From Coprobacter secundus (GTDB lineage: Bacteria > Bacteroidota > Bacteroidia > Bacteroidales > Coprobacteraceae), in NCBI GenBank assembly GCA_000803105.1, contig JTDA01000029.1:1-18842 (forward strand): a stretch of DNA of 18,842 nt, in the 5' to 3' direction. The position numbers and the translations under genes were made by a program. Positions within the stretch are counted from its first letter, which is position 1. Every line of letters begins with the position of its first letter. The notes beneath the pieces were generated by a model. That model did no database searches and was not told the DNA's origin. It saw only the letters and a program-made list of their open reading frames with translations. Positions 8,245-15,871 of this stretch are shown here, one piece after another.

Positions 8245-8727
8245 TTATTTTTGAATTGCTGGAATAAATTCCGATAGTGCATTGATAACTTCTTGATGTG
8301 TGCTTTCTTCTCGAAGCACAAGCATAATTGTATCATCTCCAGCAATAGTTCCCAAAATTTCGTGAGGGCTATTGGTGTCTATATCGTAAGCTATCCCATT
8401 TGCATACCCAGGTCGTGTTTTTATAATAGCGATTTGTCCTGAAAATTCAATTGAAATAAATCCTGATGTAGATACTTGATATGTTGAGTTTATTTTAGAT
8501 TGTATAATTTTGCCTATTCCCCCTGTTCCTGGCATAACATATATATATCCACCATCTGTATTAGGGATTTTAGCTATTTGCAATTGTTTTAAATCTCGGG
8601 ATAATGTCGCTTGTGTTAATTTAAACCCTCTTGATATCAGTATTTTAAGTAAATCATCTTGGCTGCTGACACGAGTATTAATAATTATTTCTTTTATGGC
8701 TTGGAGCCTGTCTGCTTTATTTTTCAT
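8245..8727 (-). CDS. argR: Arginine repressor ArgR
   Basis: ArgR is a hexameric, arginine-responsive DNA-binding regulator of arginine genes. The 160-residue protein has an N-terminal winged-helix domain with the recognition motif TLSRDLKQL (41-49) and a C-terminal arginine-binding, oligomerisation domain with ILGTIAGDDTIMLVLR (124-139), both family signatures. It is the first gene of the arginine cluster and so probably controls its own transcription through the palindromes upstream. The start is the ATG at 8727; no good alternative is seen. Confidence 0.96.
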   Translation of the reverse strand: MKNKADRLQAIKEIIINTRVSSQDDLLKILISRGFKLTQATLSRDLKQLQIAKIPNTDGGYIYVMPGTGGIGKIIQSKINSTYQVSTSGFISIEFSGQIAIIKTRPGYANGIAYDIDTNSPHEILGTIAGDDTIMLVLREESTHQEVINALSEFIPAIQK

Positions 8728-8779
8728 GAGTAAGCTGAGTTTTCAGTTTAGATACGCATATTTATTCTTTTCTTTTCGA

Positions 8780-8787
8780 CAAAATTA
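8780..8787 (-). promoter_or_regulatory. Second candidate -7 box upstream of argR
   Basis: Minus strand TAATTTTG matches TAnnTTTG, 53-60 bp before the argR ATG. A TTTG occurs upstream but only 13 bp away, shorter than usual. The palindrome GCATATATGC (8809-8818) lies just upstream and could be a further ArgR half-operator. Confidence 0.35.
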
Positions 8788-8880
8788 GTTATAAAAATTA
8801 CAAATAATGCATATATGCGGTATATTTATTGTAAATAAAGATTTGTTTAACAATATTTAAATATAAATATGTATATATAA

Positions 8881-8919
8881 TGTATAAAAATGCAGAATAT
8901 GCATTCTGTTATTTATACA
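8881..8919. promoter_or_regulatory. Candidate ArgR operator cluster
   Basis: A 39-bp nested palindrome. Outer arms are TGTATAAA (8881-8888) and TTTATACA (8912-8919). Inner arms are CAGAAT (8893-8898) and ATTCTG (8903-8908). It can be read as adjacent ARG-box-like units: TGTATAAAAATGCA (8881-8894), AGAATATGCATTCT (8894-8907) and a weaker TGTTATTTATACA (8907-8919). The middle unit has the GAAT-N4-ATTC core of the E. coli ARG box. It lies 154-192 bp upstream of argR. Binding by ArgR is inferred. Confidence 0.5.
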
Positions 8920-8925
8920 AATTTA
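8918..8925 (-). promoter_or_regulatory. Candidate -7 box for the arginine cluster
   Basis: Minus strand TAAATTTG matches TAnnTTTG and touches the edge of the palindrome cluster, so a start near 8911 would lie inside the operator, a simple layout for repression. No clear -33 TTG is seen. The leader to argR would be about 185 nt. Confidence 0.4.
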
Positions 8926-8969
8926 TTTTGAATCTAGGTATATATTATTTTTGATTTGTGGTTATTTAA

Positions 8970-9770
8970 TTATGGATAGAATGTTTGGTTTTTGTATTTA
9001 AGAGCTTCGGGTATGGCTTTTTTTAAAGCTTCAATTCTTGTGGCGTCAGAAGGGTGTGTACTTAGAAATTCAGGGGTAGAAGTCTTGTTGGTAGACATTC
9101 GTTGCCAGAAAGCTGGAGCCTTTTCAGGATTGTATCCGGCCATAGCCATGAATATGAGCCCCATGCGGTCACTTTCGGATTCTTGCCGTCTGGAATAAGG
9201 AAGCATAACCCCTACTTGTGTCCCGATTCCATATACAGTGGAGGCTATTTGTTGAATTTCTGTTTGTCTGTTTTGCATTAGGACATTAAGGGCAATACCT
9301 CCGTACTGTACCAGCATTTGTTGGCTTAGTCGTTCACTGCTGTGTTTGGCTACGGCATGAGCGATTTCGTGACCTAATACTACGGCCAATCCATCATCAT
9401 CGAGAGTATAAAACAATATACCATCGTTCACAATAACCTTTCCTCCTGGAAGGCAGAAGGCATTAGGTGTTTTATCATTGACCAATACAAATTGCCACTG
9501 ATAGGTATCTGCATCGGATCCCATTCCGTTGCTACGTAAATAAGTATCGACTGCAGTTACGATATTTGTTCCTACTCTTGTAATTTGTAAATACTGTTGT
9601 TGATTTGAGGATATTTTTGCAGTTTTCATGTAATCAGAAAAACTTTGATTACTTAAAGATAAAACTTCTGCGTCAGAGATGAGCGAAAGTTGACGTCTTC
9701 CAGTCAGAGGGACACTGTTGCAACTTGTTATAAATATGGCGATTAAGTTGAAATAAATAAAGGATTTCAT
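8970..9770 (-). CDS. M48-family zinc metallopeptidase lipoprotein
   Basis: A predicted periplasmic or outer-membrane-anchored metallopeptidase related to LoiP/YcaL and BepA-type envelope quality-control proteases. From the ATG at 9770 it is 266 residues with a lipoprotein signal ending FITSC (Cys17). The zinc motif HEIAH is at 134-138 and the third ligand Glu199 falls in ESESDRMG (197-204). PNAFCLPGG (102-110), just upstream of the active site, is typical, as is STHPSDATRIEAL near the end. An in-frame TTG at 9788 would overlap surE by 14 bp, but the ATG gives a better signal peptide and a 4-nt gap. Substrates are unknown. It is likely cotranscribed with surE. Confidence 0.92.
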   Translation of the reverse strand: MKSFIYFNLIAIFITSCNSVPLTGRRQLSLISDAEVLSLSNQSFSDYMKTAKISSNQQQYLQITRVGTNIVTAVDTYLRSNGMGSDADTYQWQFVLVNDKTPNAFCLPGGKVIVNDGILFYTLDDDGLAVVLGHEIAHAVAKHSSERLSQQMLVQYGGIALNVLMQNRQTEIQQIASTVYGIGTQVGVMLPYSRRQESESDRMGLIFMAMAGYNPEKAPAFWQRMSTNKTSTPEFLSTHPSDATRIEALKKAIPEALKYKNQTFYP

Positions 9771-9774
9771 TGTT

Positions 9775-10563
9775 TTATTTTTTTTCAATTAGATGTGTTA
9801 TATCAGGTATTGCAGGGTAAGCAGTTTGGTCACTTGTACATGGGACAATAGATATATATCCGTTGGTCAATGCCCATTCATCTGTTTCTTTATTTTCTGG
9901 TTCAAGATTTACGAAGTGACCGGTTAGCCAATAGTAATCCTGTCCATGAGTATCTTTGCGGTGTTCATATTCTTCTGTCCAGTATCCTTTTGCTTGTTTA
10001 CATATACGTGTCCCTTTTATTGGGCTCCCTGTTGGTATATTTACATTAAGGCATACGTTTTGAGGAAGCCCTTTTTCGAGAATAAGTTTACAAATCTTAC
10101 GGACAATCTCACGACAAGGTGAGAAATCTGCTTCGGGATCGTGAGAACAAAGAGAAAATCCTATCGAAGGAATTCCAATGAGACAGCCTTCGAGTACAGC
10201 TCCCATAGTGCCAGAATATATGATACTAGCACCGGCATTAGAACCATGATTGATCCCGGACACAATTAAATCAGGTCGATGATTAAGAATTTGGTTTATA
10301 GATAACTTTATACAATCTACAGGTGTTCCATTGCTTTTAAAAGCTTTGTATTCGTTTTGATTTGAAATGCACTTTACCCGTAGAGGAAGTTCAGACGTAA
10401 TGGCGCTTGACTGACCTGAGCGTGGTGAATCTGGAGCGACAACACAGATATCTCCTAAATCTTGAATCATACTGACCAATTCGTTTATTCCCTTTGCATA
10501 GATACCGTCGTCGTTGGTTACTAGGATTAGTGGATGTTTCTTGAATATTGTGGTATTTCCCAT
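9775..10563 (-). CDS. surE: 5'/3'-nucleotidase SurE
   Basis: SurE removes phosphate from nucleoside monophosphates using a divalent metal and is linked to stationary-phase survival. From the ATG at 10563 the protein has 262 residues. Metal and active-site motifs are ILVTNDDGI (13-21), VAPDSPRSGQS (42-52), SGINHGSN (102-109) and YSGTMGA (116-122), all intact. A TTG at 10593 in the same frame would add ten residues, but it overlaps the -7 box at 10591-10598, so the ATG is preferred. The gene is divergent from parA and four bases from the M48 peptidase gene. Confidence 0.96.
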   Translation of the reverse strand: MGNTTIFKKHPLILVTNDDGIYAKGINELVSMIQDLGDICVVAPDSPRSGQSSAITSELPLRVKCISNQNEYKAFKSNGTPVDCIKLSINQILNHRPDLIVSGINHGSNAGASIIYSGTMGAVLEGCLIGIPSIGFSLCSHDPEADFSPCREIVRKICKLILEKGLPQNVCLNVNIPTGSPIKGTRICKQAKGYWTEEYEHRKDTHGQDYYWLTGHFVNLEPENKETDEWALTNGYISIVPCTSDQTAYPAIPDITHLIEKK

Positions 10564-10590
10564 TTTGATTTGTATTTTAATTTGTAAAAA

Positions 10591-10598
10591 CAAAAATA
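10591..10598 (-). promoter_or_regulatory. Candidate -7 promoter box for surE
   Basis: Minus strand TATTTTTG matches TAnnTTTG, 28-35 bp upstream of the surE ATG. No clear -33 element is seen. Confidence 0.45.
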
Positions 10599-10672
10599 CG
10601 AAAAAACGGGTATGTTTACTTTAATTTTTTAACGCCTGTTCAACATTAGTGCTAAATTACATAAAAGTCGAT

Positions 10673-10701
10673 TTTGCCAAAAGAGATTTTCACTATCTTT
10701 G
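10673..10701 (+). promoter_or_regulatory. parA operon promoter (-33 TTTG, -7 TATCTTTG)
   Basis: TTTG at 10673-10676 and TATCTTTG at 10694-10701 match both Bacteroidetes promoter elements with 17 bp between them. This is the best promoter in the window. Transcription would start near 10708, leaving a leader of about 147 nt before parA. Confidence 0.7.
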
Positions 10702-10743
10702 TACACAAAGTATGTGCGGCAGAATCACTTAAGGGTGGGTATG

Positions 10744-10778
10744 TTATCAACAATATTGATGATTTATCAACAATATTG
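10744..10778 (+). repeat. Two direct repeats, 20-bp period, in the parA leader
   Basis: The 15-mer TTATCAACAATATTG occurs at 10744-10758 and again at 10764-10778, start to start 20 bp (two helical turns). Each copy holds the palindrome CAATATTG, extended to AACAATATTGTT in the second. The first nine bases differ by one base from the DnaA box TTATCCACA. It lies between the promoter and the parA ATG. Confidence 0.75.
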
Positions 10779-10854
10779 TTATTTTCTTGGAATGAGATGA
10801 GGTGAGCCCAGCAAAAAAATGTTTCTTTGCTCGTAATAAATTTGGATTAGTCAT

Positions 10855-11619
10855 ATGGGTAAAGTTATTGCTATCGCAAATCAAAAAGGAGGAGTTGGTA
10901 AAACAACGACTTCTATAAATCTGGCGGCATCCTTGGCAGCATTAGATAAGAAAGTATTGATTATTGATGCAGACCCACAAGCGAATGCTTCATCAGGTTT
11001 AGGTGTAGATTTAAAATCTGTAACTACATCGATATATGAGTGTTTAATTGATGGTGATTCATTGCGTAATGCTATAACCAATACTTGTGTAGATGGTTTA
11101 GATATTGTCAGTTCTCGGATTGATTTAGTTGGTGCAGAATTGGAATTATTGAATATTGAGAATCGCGAGCGAGTACTTGCCGAATTGGTAGATGAAATAA
11201 AGCGGGAATATGATTTTATATTGATAGACTGCTCTCCTTCGCTGGGACTTATTACGGTAAATTCATTAACAGCTGCCGATTCGGTAATAATTCCAGTGCA
11301 GGCAGAATATTTTGCTTTGGAAGGAATTAGTAAACTGCTGAATACAATAAAGATTATTAAGTCAAAACTGAATCCGTCTCTTGAAATAGAAGGATTTTTG
11401 TTGACAATGTATGATTCTCGTTTGCGTTTGGCAAATCAGATTTATGAAGAATTAAAAGTCCATTTTAAAGATATGGTATTCACAACTGTCATTCAGAGAA
11501 ATATTCGTTTGAGTGAGGCTCCAAGTCATGGAGTTCCGGCCTTATTATACGATCCGGATTCGAAAGGAAGTATCAATCATATGCAACTGGCGAAAGAATT
11601 AATAGAGAGAAATAAGTAA
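10855..11619 (+). CDS. parA: Chromosome partition ATPase ParA (Soj)
   Basis: ParA is a deviant Walker-A ATPase that binds DNA non-specifically and drives separation of ParB-parS complexes. The 254 residues begin MGKVIAIANQKGGVGKTTTS, with the deviant Walker A KGGVGKTT at 11-18, DADPQANAS at 38-46 and IDCSPSLGLIT in the Walker B region. The short length without an N-terminal HTH marks a chromosomal Soj type rather than a large plasmid ParA. parB follows after 58 bp. The leader carries the repeats at 10744-10778. Confidence 0.96.
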   Translation: MGKVIAIANQKGGVGKTTTSINLAASLAALDKKVLIIDADPQANASSGLGVDLKSVTTSIYECLIDGDSLRNAITNTCVDGLDIVSSRIDLVGAELELLNIENRERVLAELVDEIKREYDFILIDCSPSLGLITVNSLTAADSVIIPVQAEYFALEGISKLLNTIKIIKSKLNPSLEIEGFLLTMYDSRLRLANQIYEELKVHFKDMVFTTVIQRNIRLSEAPSHGVPALLYDPDSKGSINHMQLAKELIERNK

Positions 11620-11640
11620 AAATAGGAAAATGTAAGTGTT

Positions 11641-11666
11641 TCCCAGTTGCTTTTGCTGGGAGCAAC
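11641..11666 (+). promoter_or_regulatory. Overlapping alternative hairpins between parA and parB
   Basis: Two mutually exclusive 6-bp stems: TCCCAG (11641-11646) with CTGGGA (11656-11661), or GTTGCT (11646-11651) with AGCAAC (11661-11666). The second ends 11 nt before the parB ATG and could affect ribosome access. Neither is followed by a T run. Function is inferred only. Confidence 0.35.
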
Positions 11667-11677
11667 GATAATAAGAT

Positions 11678-12562
11678 ATGGCGACATTTAAAAGAAATGC
11701 TTTAGGGAGGGGGTTAGATGCTCTGATAACGATGGATGAAGTGAAGACAGAAGGTTCATCTTCGATAAATGAGATAGAATTGTCTCGCATATATCCGAAT
11801 CCTGACCAACCTCGCAGAGAATTTGATCCAGACGGTTTAGCAGAGTTAGCATCTTCAATTCGTGAATTAGGTATTATACAACCTATTTCTTTACGTCAAA
11901 CTTCGGATGGCTCGTATCAGATTATTGCAGGAGAACGACGTTTTAGAGCAGCGACGATGGCTGGATTGAAATCAGTTCCTGCATATGTACGTACTGCTGA
12001 AGATGAGACAATGATGGAGATGGCTCTTATCGAAAATATTCAACGGGAGGATTTGAATTCGATAGAGATTGCTTTGACTTTTCAGAAGTTGATAGAACAA
12101 TATAATTTAACTCAAGAACGTTTAAGTGAGCGTATAGGGAAAAAACGTACCACTATTGCTAATTATTTGCGATTACTGAAACTTCCGGCAGAGATACAGA
12201 TGGGGTTAAAGAATAGGCGGATAGATATGGGACATGCGCGTGCGTTATTGGGAATAGATGATCCTGCTACTCAACTTAAGATTTATGAGCAGATTCAGGA
12301 ACAGGGTTATTCTGTTCGTAAAGTAGAAGAGCTTGTAAAAACACTTTCTGAAGGTGAAAGTGCTGAATCGGGTGCTGTTCCTTCTAAAACGAAAAAAATA
12401 GTCAGGGAAGAATATGGTATTCTTCAAAAGCATTTATCTTCATTTTTTAAGACTAAGGTACAATTTGTATGTAGTGATACAGGAAAAGGAAAAATAAGTA
12501 TTCCTTTTAAAAATGAAGAAGAGTTGGAGCGTTTGATGGCTATTTTTGACCAATTGAAATAA
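11678..12562 (+). CDS. parB: Chromosome partition protein ParB (Spo0J)
   Basis: ParB binds parS sites, spreads along DNA as a CTP-dependent clamp and stimulates ParA. The 294 residues start with the ParA-activating type motif ALGRGLDALI (8-17). The ParB/Srx nuclease-like domain follows, with NPDQPRREFD (41-50) and the CTP-binding GERRFRA (85-91), then LIENIQREDLN (117-127), a helix-turn-helix at about 144-169 (LTQERLSERIGKKRTTIANYL) and a C-terminal dimerisation region ending near 294. All key motifs are intact. I did not see the canonical palindrome GTTTCACGTGAAAC (parS) in this window. Confidence 0.96.
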   Translation: MATFKRNALGRGLDALITMDEVKTEGSSSINEIELSRIYPNPDQPRREFDPDGLAELASSIRELGIIQPISLRQTSDGSYQIIAGERRFRAATMAGLKSVPAYVRTAEDETMMEMALIENIQREDLNSIEIALTFQKLIEQYNLTQERLSERIGKKRTTIANYLRLLKLPAEIQMGLKNRRIDMGHARALLGIDDPATQLKIYEQIQEQGYSVRKVEELVKTLSEGESAESGAVPSKTKKIVREEYGILQKHLSSFFKTKVQFVCSDTGKGKISIPFKNEEELERLMAIFDQLK

Positions 12563-12566
12563 AATT

Positions 12567-13361
12567 TTGATAAGTAAAATAAAGATAAATATAAGTTTAT
12601 ATCGTTCGGTATATTTCCGATGGGCATGTATTTTGATTTGCTGTTTTATTTTCGAGTCGGTAACAGCAAGTTTGACAGTGCAGTCTGATACCGTTTCTGT
12701 CATTGAAGATGTGCCAATGGACACTCTTTCAATGACAGTCGATAGTCTTGGAAGGGTAACCTTTGCAGATATCGAAACTGATACTATTCAGATTGAAACG
12801 AAGAAGGTAAGATTTAAGAAATTAAAAGATTGGGAACCTATTCCAGATTCCCTAGTCTTTAATCCGGATCCAATGAAAGCAGTTTGGTATTCTGCGCTTT
12901 GTCCAGGGTTAGGGCAGATTTATAATCGCCGTTATTGGAAGTTGCCTATTGTAATTGGTGGTTATATGGGATTGATATATGCGACATCTTGGAATGGTCG
13001 CTATTATACGGACTATTCGAATGCGTATAGGGATATAATGGATAGTGATCCGACAACAAATAGTTTTATTAACTTTTTACCTTATAATAGGCGAAATGAT
13101 TCGCAATATATAGAAGAACACATGGATTGGTTAAAAGGAGTCATGAAGCGAAAAAAAGATTTTTATCGACGAAATCGAGATTTATGTATAATTTCTATGG
13201 TCGGTTTATATATCGTAAGTATGATTGATGCCTATGTCGATGCACAGCTCTATCATTTTGATATTACACCGGATATTACCATGCATTTGCTTCCGGCCGT
13301 TTTGGAGCCGACCCCTTTTTCTCGTACATCGTTAGGAATGCAATGTGCGATAACTTTTTAA
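12567..13361 (+). CDS. DUF5683-family envelope protein
   Basis: Function unknown. The 264-residue product has an N-terminal hydrophobic signal (about 18-35, with a possible cleavage after VTA), then a variable stretch and the conserved block AVWYSALCPGLGQIYNRRYWKLP (about 105-127) that characterises the DUF5683 family in Bacteroidetes. Hydrophobic segments lie near 125-141 and 207-222. The start is TTG at 12567, four bases after the parB stop, since no in-frame ATG precedes the signal region. It is 12 bp before the transglycosylase gene. The steady linkage with parAB and MltD-like genes suggests a cell-envelope role, but this is inference. Confidence 0.85.
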   Translation: MISKIKINISLYRSVYFRWACILICCFIFESVTASLTVQSDTVSVIEDVPMDTLSMTVDSLGRVTFADIETDTIQIETKKVRFKKLKDWEPIPDSLVFNPDPMKAVWYSALCPGLGQIYNRRYWKLPIVIGGYMGLIYATSWNGRYYTDYSNAYRDIMDSDPTTNSFINFLPYNRRNDSQYIEEHMDWLKGVMKRKKDFYRRNRDLCIISMVGLYIVSMIDAYVDAQLYHFDITPDITMHLLPAVLEPTPFSRTSLGMQCAITF

Positions 13362-13373
13362 AAATGGATTGTT

Positions 13374-15329
13374 ATGAGAATTTTTGTGCTAGTTTCTTTA
13401 TTTATAGCTGTAAATGCTTCGGTATTTGCTCAACAGTTTCGGCATATTGCTGTAAAGGATACAATATCGGATAAAGCTATTGTTTTACCTGAGAGTCTTG
13501 AAAGTGATGTTGATAGTCTTTTTTCCGGATGGTATTTAAAGAAATATGCGATAATAGATGCAAATTGCATTAGTGGGAGTGTTAATATTGATTATCCCGA
13601 TTCCGTTTATATACAACGTTTATCGTGTATGCCTACTGTTATAGAAATGCCGTTTAATCAAATTGTGAAAAGTTATATTACTTTTTATACTGAGCGACGT
13701 AGGAAATTGGTAGAAAACATGATGGGGCTTGGGACTTACTATTTCCCTATTTTTGAACAGGAGTTAGAAAAGGCTGGACTTCCTTTAGAATTAAAATATT
13801 TACCTATTATAGAATCTGCCCTTCGCCCGGAGGCAACATCCAGAGCTGGTGCTGCGGGATTATGGCAATTTATGATTGGGACAGCCAAAATATTGGGTAT
13901 GGAGGTGAATAGTTTAGTTGATGAACGTCGTGATCCGGTAAAGTCTTCAGAGATGGCAGCTCATTATTTGAAAGAGCTTTATAATATTTATAATGATTGG
14001 GGACTTGCTATTGCTGCTTATAATTGTGGACCGGGAAATGTGAATAAGGCGATACGTCGTTCTGGTGGAAAAGATTATTGGGAAATATATAATTTTTTAC
14101 CTCGGGAAACTCGAGGATATCTACCGGCATTTATAGCTGCGAATTATGTTATGCATTATTATAATGAACATAACATTTGTCCAGTTCGAACGGACATGCC
14201 ATTGACTACGGATACGGTACATATTAATGAACAGATTCATTTTCAGCAAATTGCAGATGTGTTAGATATACCTATCGATCAATTACGCTCTTTAAATCCA
14301 CAATATCGTCGGGATATAATTCCTGGTGATTCGAAGACTCGGGCGTTATTGCTTCCTACTCAACAAGTGTATGCTTTTATCGAGGCTCGAGATTCGATTG
14401 TACGACATCAGAATGGTTTATATGCTAAACGTACTACAGTAGAACCTGCTGGTTATAGTGCTTCAAATTCTAAAGTTATTTATCATAAGATACGTAGAGG
14501 AGATACCCTGTCTAAAATTGCTTACCGTTATGGTGTTACTACACAGGAAATTAAGCGTTGGAATCATTTGAGAGGAAATACTCTTATTGCCGGACGTAGT
14601 TTGAAGATTTATCGAAATAAAGTAGTTTCAACGCCCCAAAAAGAAGAGGCAGTAAAGAAAAAATTTGTGGTAGCATCCTCAGATTCAATAAAAAATAATA
14701 ATAATACCGAAGTACTAAAATCGTCTGTAGAGACTGTTACACAACAAAAGAAAATAGAGACGCTTTATCATAAAATTCGTTCGGGAGAGACTCTTTCTGT
14801 TATAGCAAATCGTTATGGTGTTTCTACATCTAATTTGAAAAAATGGAATGGATTGAATAGTAGTCGTATTAGAGCGGGACAAAAATTGAAAATCCAAAAA
14901 ACAGTTTATGTGAAAATCCCTGTAAATGAGCTATCCAAATCTTCTGAAGGCAGGGAAATCATAACAAATGTAACGGAGCATAAAGTAAAATCGGGAGAAA
15001 CTTTAGCGGTAATTGCTAGTAAGTATGGTGTGACAGTAAATCAATTGAAAGAATGGAATAATTTAAGCAGTAGTAGAATTCAAGTAGGGCAGCGTTTAAA
15101 AGTGAGCGGGGAGGATGTGGCTATTACTCAAAACGATTATAAGGTTGAGGAAAATGTAAATGGGCAGGCCAAAGTTAAATTTAAATATCATACAGTAACG
15201 AAAGGTGAGAGCCTTTGGACTATTTCCAAATTATTCCCAGGGGTAACTTCAGAGTTGATTATTAAAGCAAATAATTTGGGTAGTTCTTCATTAAAAGTAG
15301 GCCAAGTATTGAAAATTCCGGTAGGTTAA
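13374..15329 (+). CDS. MltD-like lytic transglycosylase with multiple LysM domains
   Basis: A predicted periplasmic murein lytic transglycosylase that cleaves glycan strands to form 1,6-anhydro-muropeptides. The 651 residues start with a Sec signal (cleavage after VFAQ, residue 20; no lipobox). An SLT family 1 domain spans about 125-240: catalytic Glu147 in LPIIESAL, then SRAGAAGLWQFMIGTA (156-171) and AIAAYNCGPGNV (212-223). A divergent LysM-like unit (about 288-330) is followed by four clear LysM domains at about 369-413, 465-508, 535-577 and 605-648. LysM binds peptidoglycan N-acetylglucosamine, so this enzyme should be strongly wall-bound. Lysine/threonine-rich linkers separate the repeats. 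It is the last gene of the parAB operon. Confidence 0.94.
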   Translation: MRIFVLVSLFIAVNASVFAQQFRHIAVKDTISDKAIVLPESLESDVDSLFSGWYLKKYAIIDANCISGSVNIDYPDSVYIQRLSCMPTVIEMPFNQIVKSYITFYTERRRKLVENMMGLGTYYFPIFEQELEKAGLPLELKYLPIIESALRPEATSRAGAAGLWQFMIGTAKILGMEVNSLVDERRDPVKSSEMAAHYLKELYNIYNDWGLAIAAYNCGPGNVNKAIRRSGGKDYWEIYNFLPRETRGYLPAFIAANYVMHYYNEHNICPVRTDMPLTTDTVHINEQIHFQQIADVLDIPIDQLRSLNPQYRRDIIPGDSKTRALLLPTQQVYAFIEARDSIVRHQNGLYAKRTTVEPAGYSASNSKVIYHKIRRGDTLSKIAYRYGVTTQEIKRWNHLRGNTLIAGRSLKIYRNKVVSTPQKEEAVKKKFVVASSDSIKNNNNTEVLKSSVETVTQQKKIETLYHKIRSGETLSVIANRYGVSTSNLKKWNGLNSSRIRAGQKLKIQKTVYVKIPVNELSKSSEGREIITNVTEHKVKSGETLAVIASKYGVTVNQLKEWNNLSSSRIQVGQRLKVSGEDVAITQNDYKVEENVNGQAKVKFKYHTVTKGESLWTISKLFPGVTSELIIKANNLGSSSLKVGQVLKIPVG

Positions 15330-15348
15330 ATGATGCTTAGGAGATGAG

Positions 15349-15379
15349 AAAGGCTATTTCATATGAGGTAGCCTTTTTT
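15349..15379 (+). terminator. Intrinsic terminator of the parAB operon
   Basis: Stem AAAGGCTA (15349-15356) with TAGCCTTT (15369-15376), running into a T-rich tract ending at 15379, 20 bases after the transglycosylase stop. The 12-nt loop can pair further through TCATATGA. Confidence 0.8.
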
Positions 15380-15536
15380 GTTGATATTAATAATTAAAAG
15401 ATAAAGAAAATGTAAACAAATCTACAGTTTGTGTGTTATTTCAATCAAATGCTATTGCTCTTTTAAGGTATATATTATTTATTAATTTAAATATATTAAA
15501 AAATGTATATATTTTTTAGATAAATGAAATTTTTTG

Positions 15537-15544
15537 TATTTTTG
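15537..15544 (+). promoter_or_regulatory. Candidate -7 promoter box for the winged-helix gene
   Basis: TATTTTTG matches TAnnTTTG, 55-62 bp upstream of the ATG, with start expected near 15551. A good -33 element is not obvious. The gene is flanked by terminators, so it needs its own promoter. Confidence 0.55.
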
Positions 15545-15598
15545 TCGTCGAATCATTAACAAAGAGATTTTAAATATAAAATCTAATTAAATTATTAA

Positions 15599-15808
15599 AT
15601 GATGGATAGAGAAGTAATTGGCTTAAATGCTGGATTAGTTTGGAATGCGTTGAATAACAGCGAAGAAAAACTTACCCTGAAAGGTTTAAAAAAAGTGACT
15701 AAGCTCAAAGATAAAGAGCTTTATGCTGCAATAGGATGGTTATCCCGTGAGGATAAAATTTCTATTGAAGAAGTTGAAGGTGGTGATCTTTTAATCGGAT
15801 TAATTTAA
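15599..15808 (+). CDS. Small winged-helix protein, DUF2582 type
   Basis: A 69-residue protein (or 68 from the second, adjacent ATG) resembling the DUF2582 winged helix-turn-helix family, found widely in Bacteroidales. Visible parts are NAGLVWNALNNS (helix 1), LTLKGLKKVTKLKDKELYAAIGWLSRE (helix-turn-helix) and a C-terminal beta wing with KISIEEVEGGDLLIGLI. It has no partner genes: a promoter precedes it and a very strong terminator follows, so it is a monocistronic unit. DNA binding is suggested by the fold, but its targets are not known to me. Confidence 0.85.
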   Translation: MMDREVIGLNAGLVWNALNNSEEKLTLKGLKKVTKLKDKELYAAIGWLSREDKISIEEVEGGDLLIGLI

Positions 15809-15827
15809 TATATCCGAAAGGAAATAA

Positions 15828-15871
15828 AAAGAGCAGGGAGCAGTATAAATCTATATTGCTCCCTGCTCTTT
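15828..15871. terminator. Strong hairpin terminator after the winged-helix gene
   Basis: A 20-bp stem (15828-15847 with 15852-15871), all paired except one G-U type pair (G15843/T15857), with loop AATC. It is flanked by As on the left and Ts on the right, so it could stop transcription from either strand. Confidence 0.85.

Noticed and set aside
9771..9788. Longer M48 protein starting at TTG 9788
   Set aside because: It would overlap surE; the ATG at 9770 gives a proper lipoprotein signal peptide.
10564..10593. Longer SurE starting at TTG 10593
   Set aside because: The TTG overlaps the -7 box and the ATG at 10563 gives a normal SurE N-terminus.
10804..10832. Short stem in the parA leader (AGCAAA with TTTGCT) as a possible riboswitch
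   Set aside because: Six base pairs with no conserved riboswitch features; not supportable.
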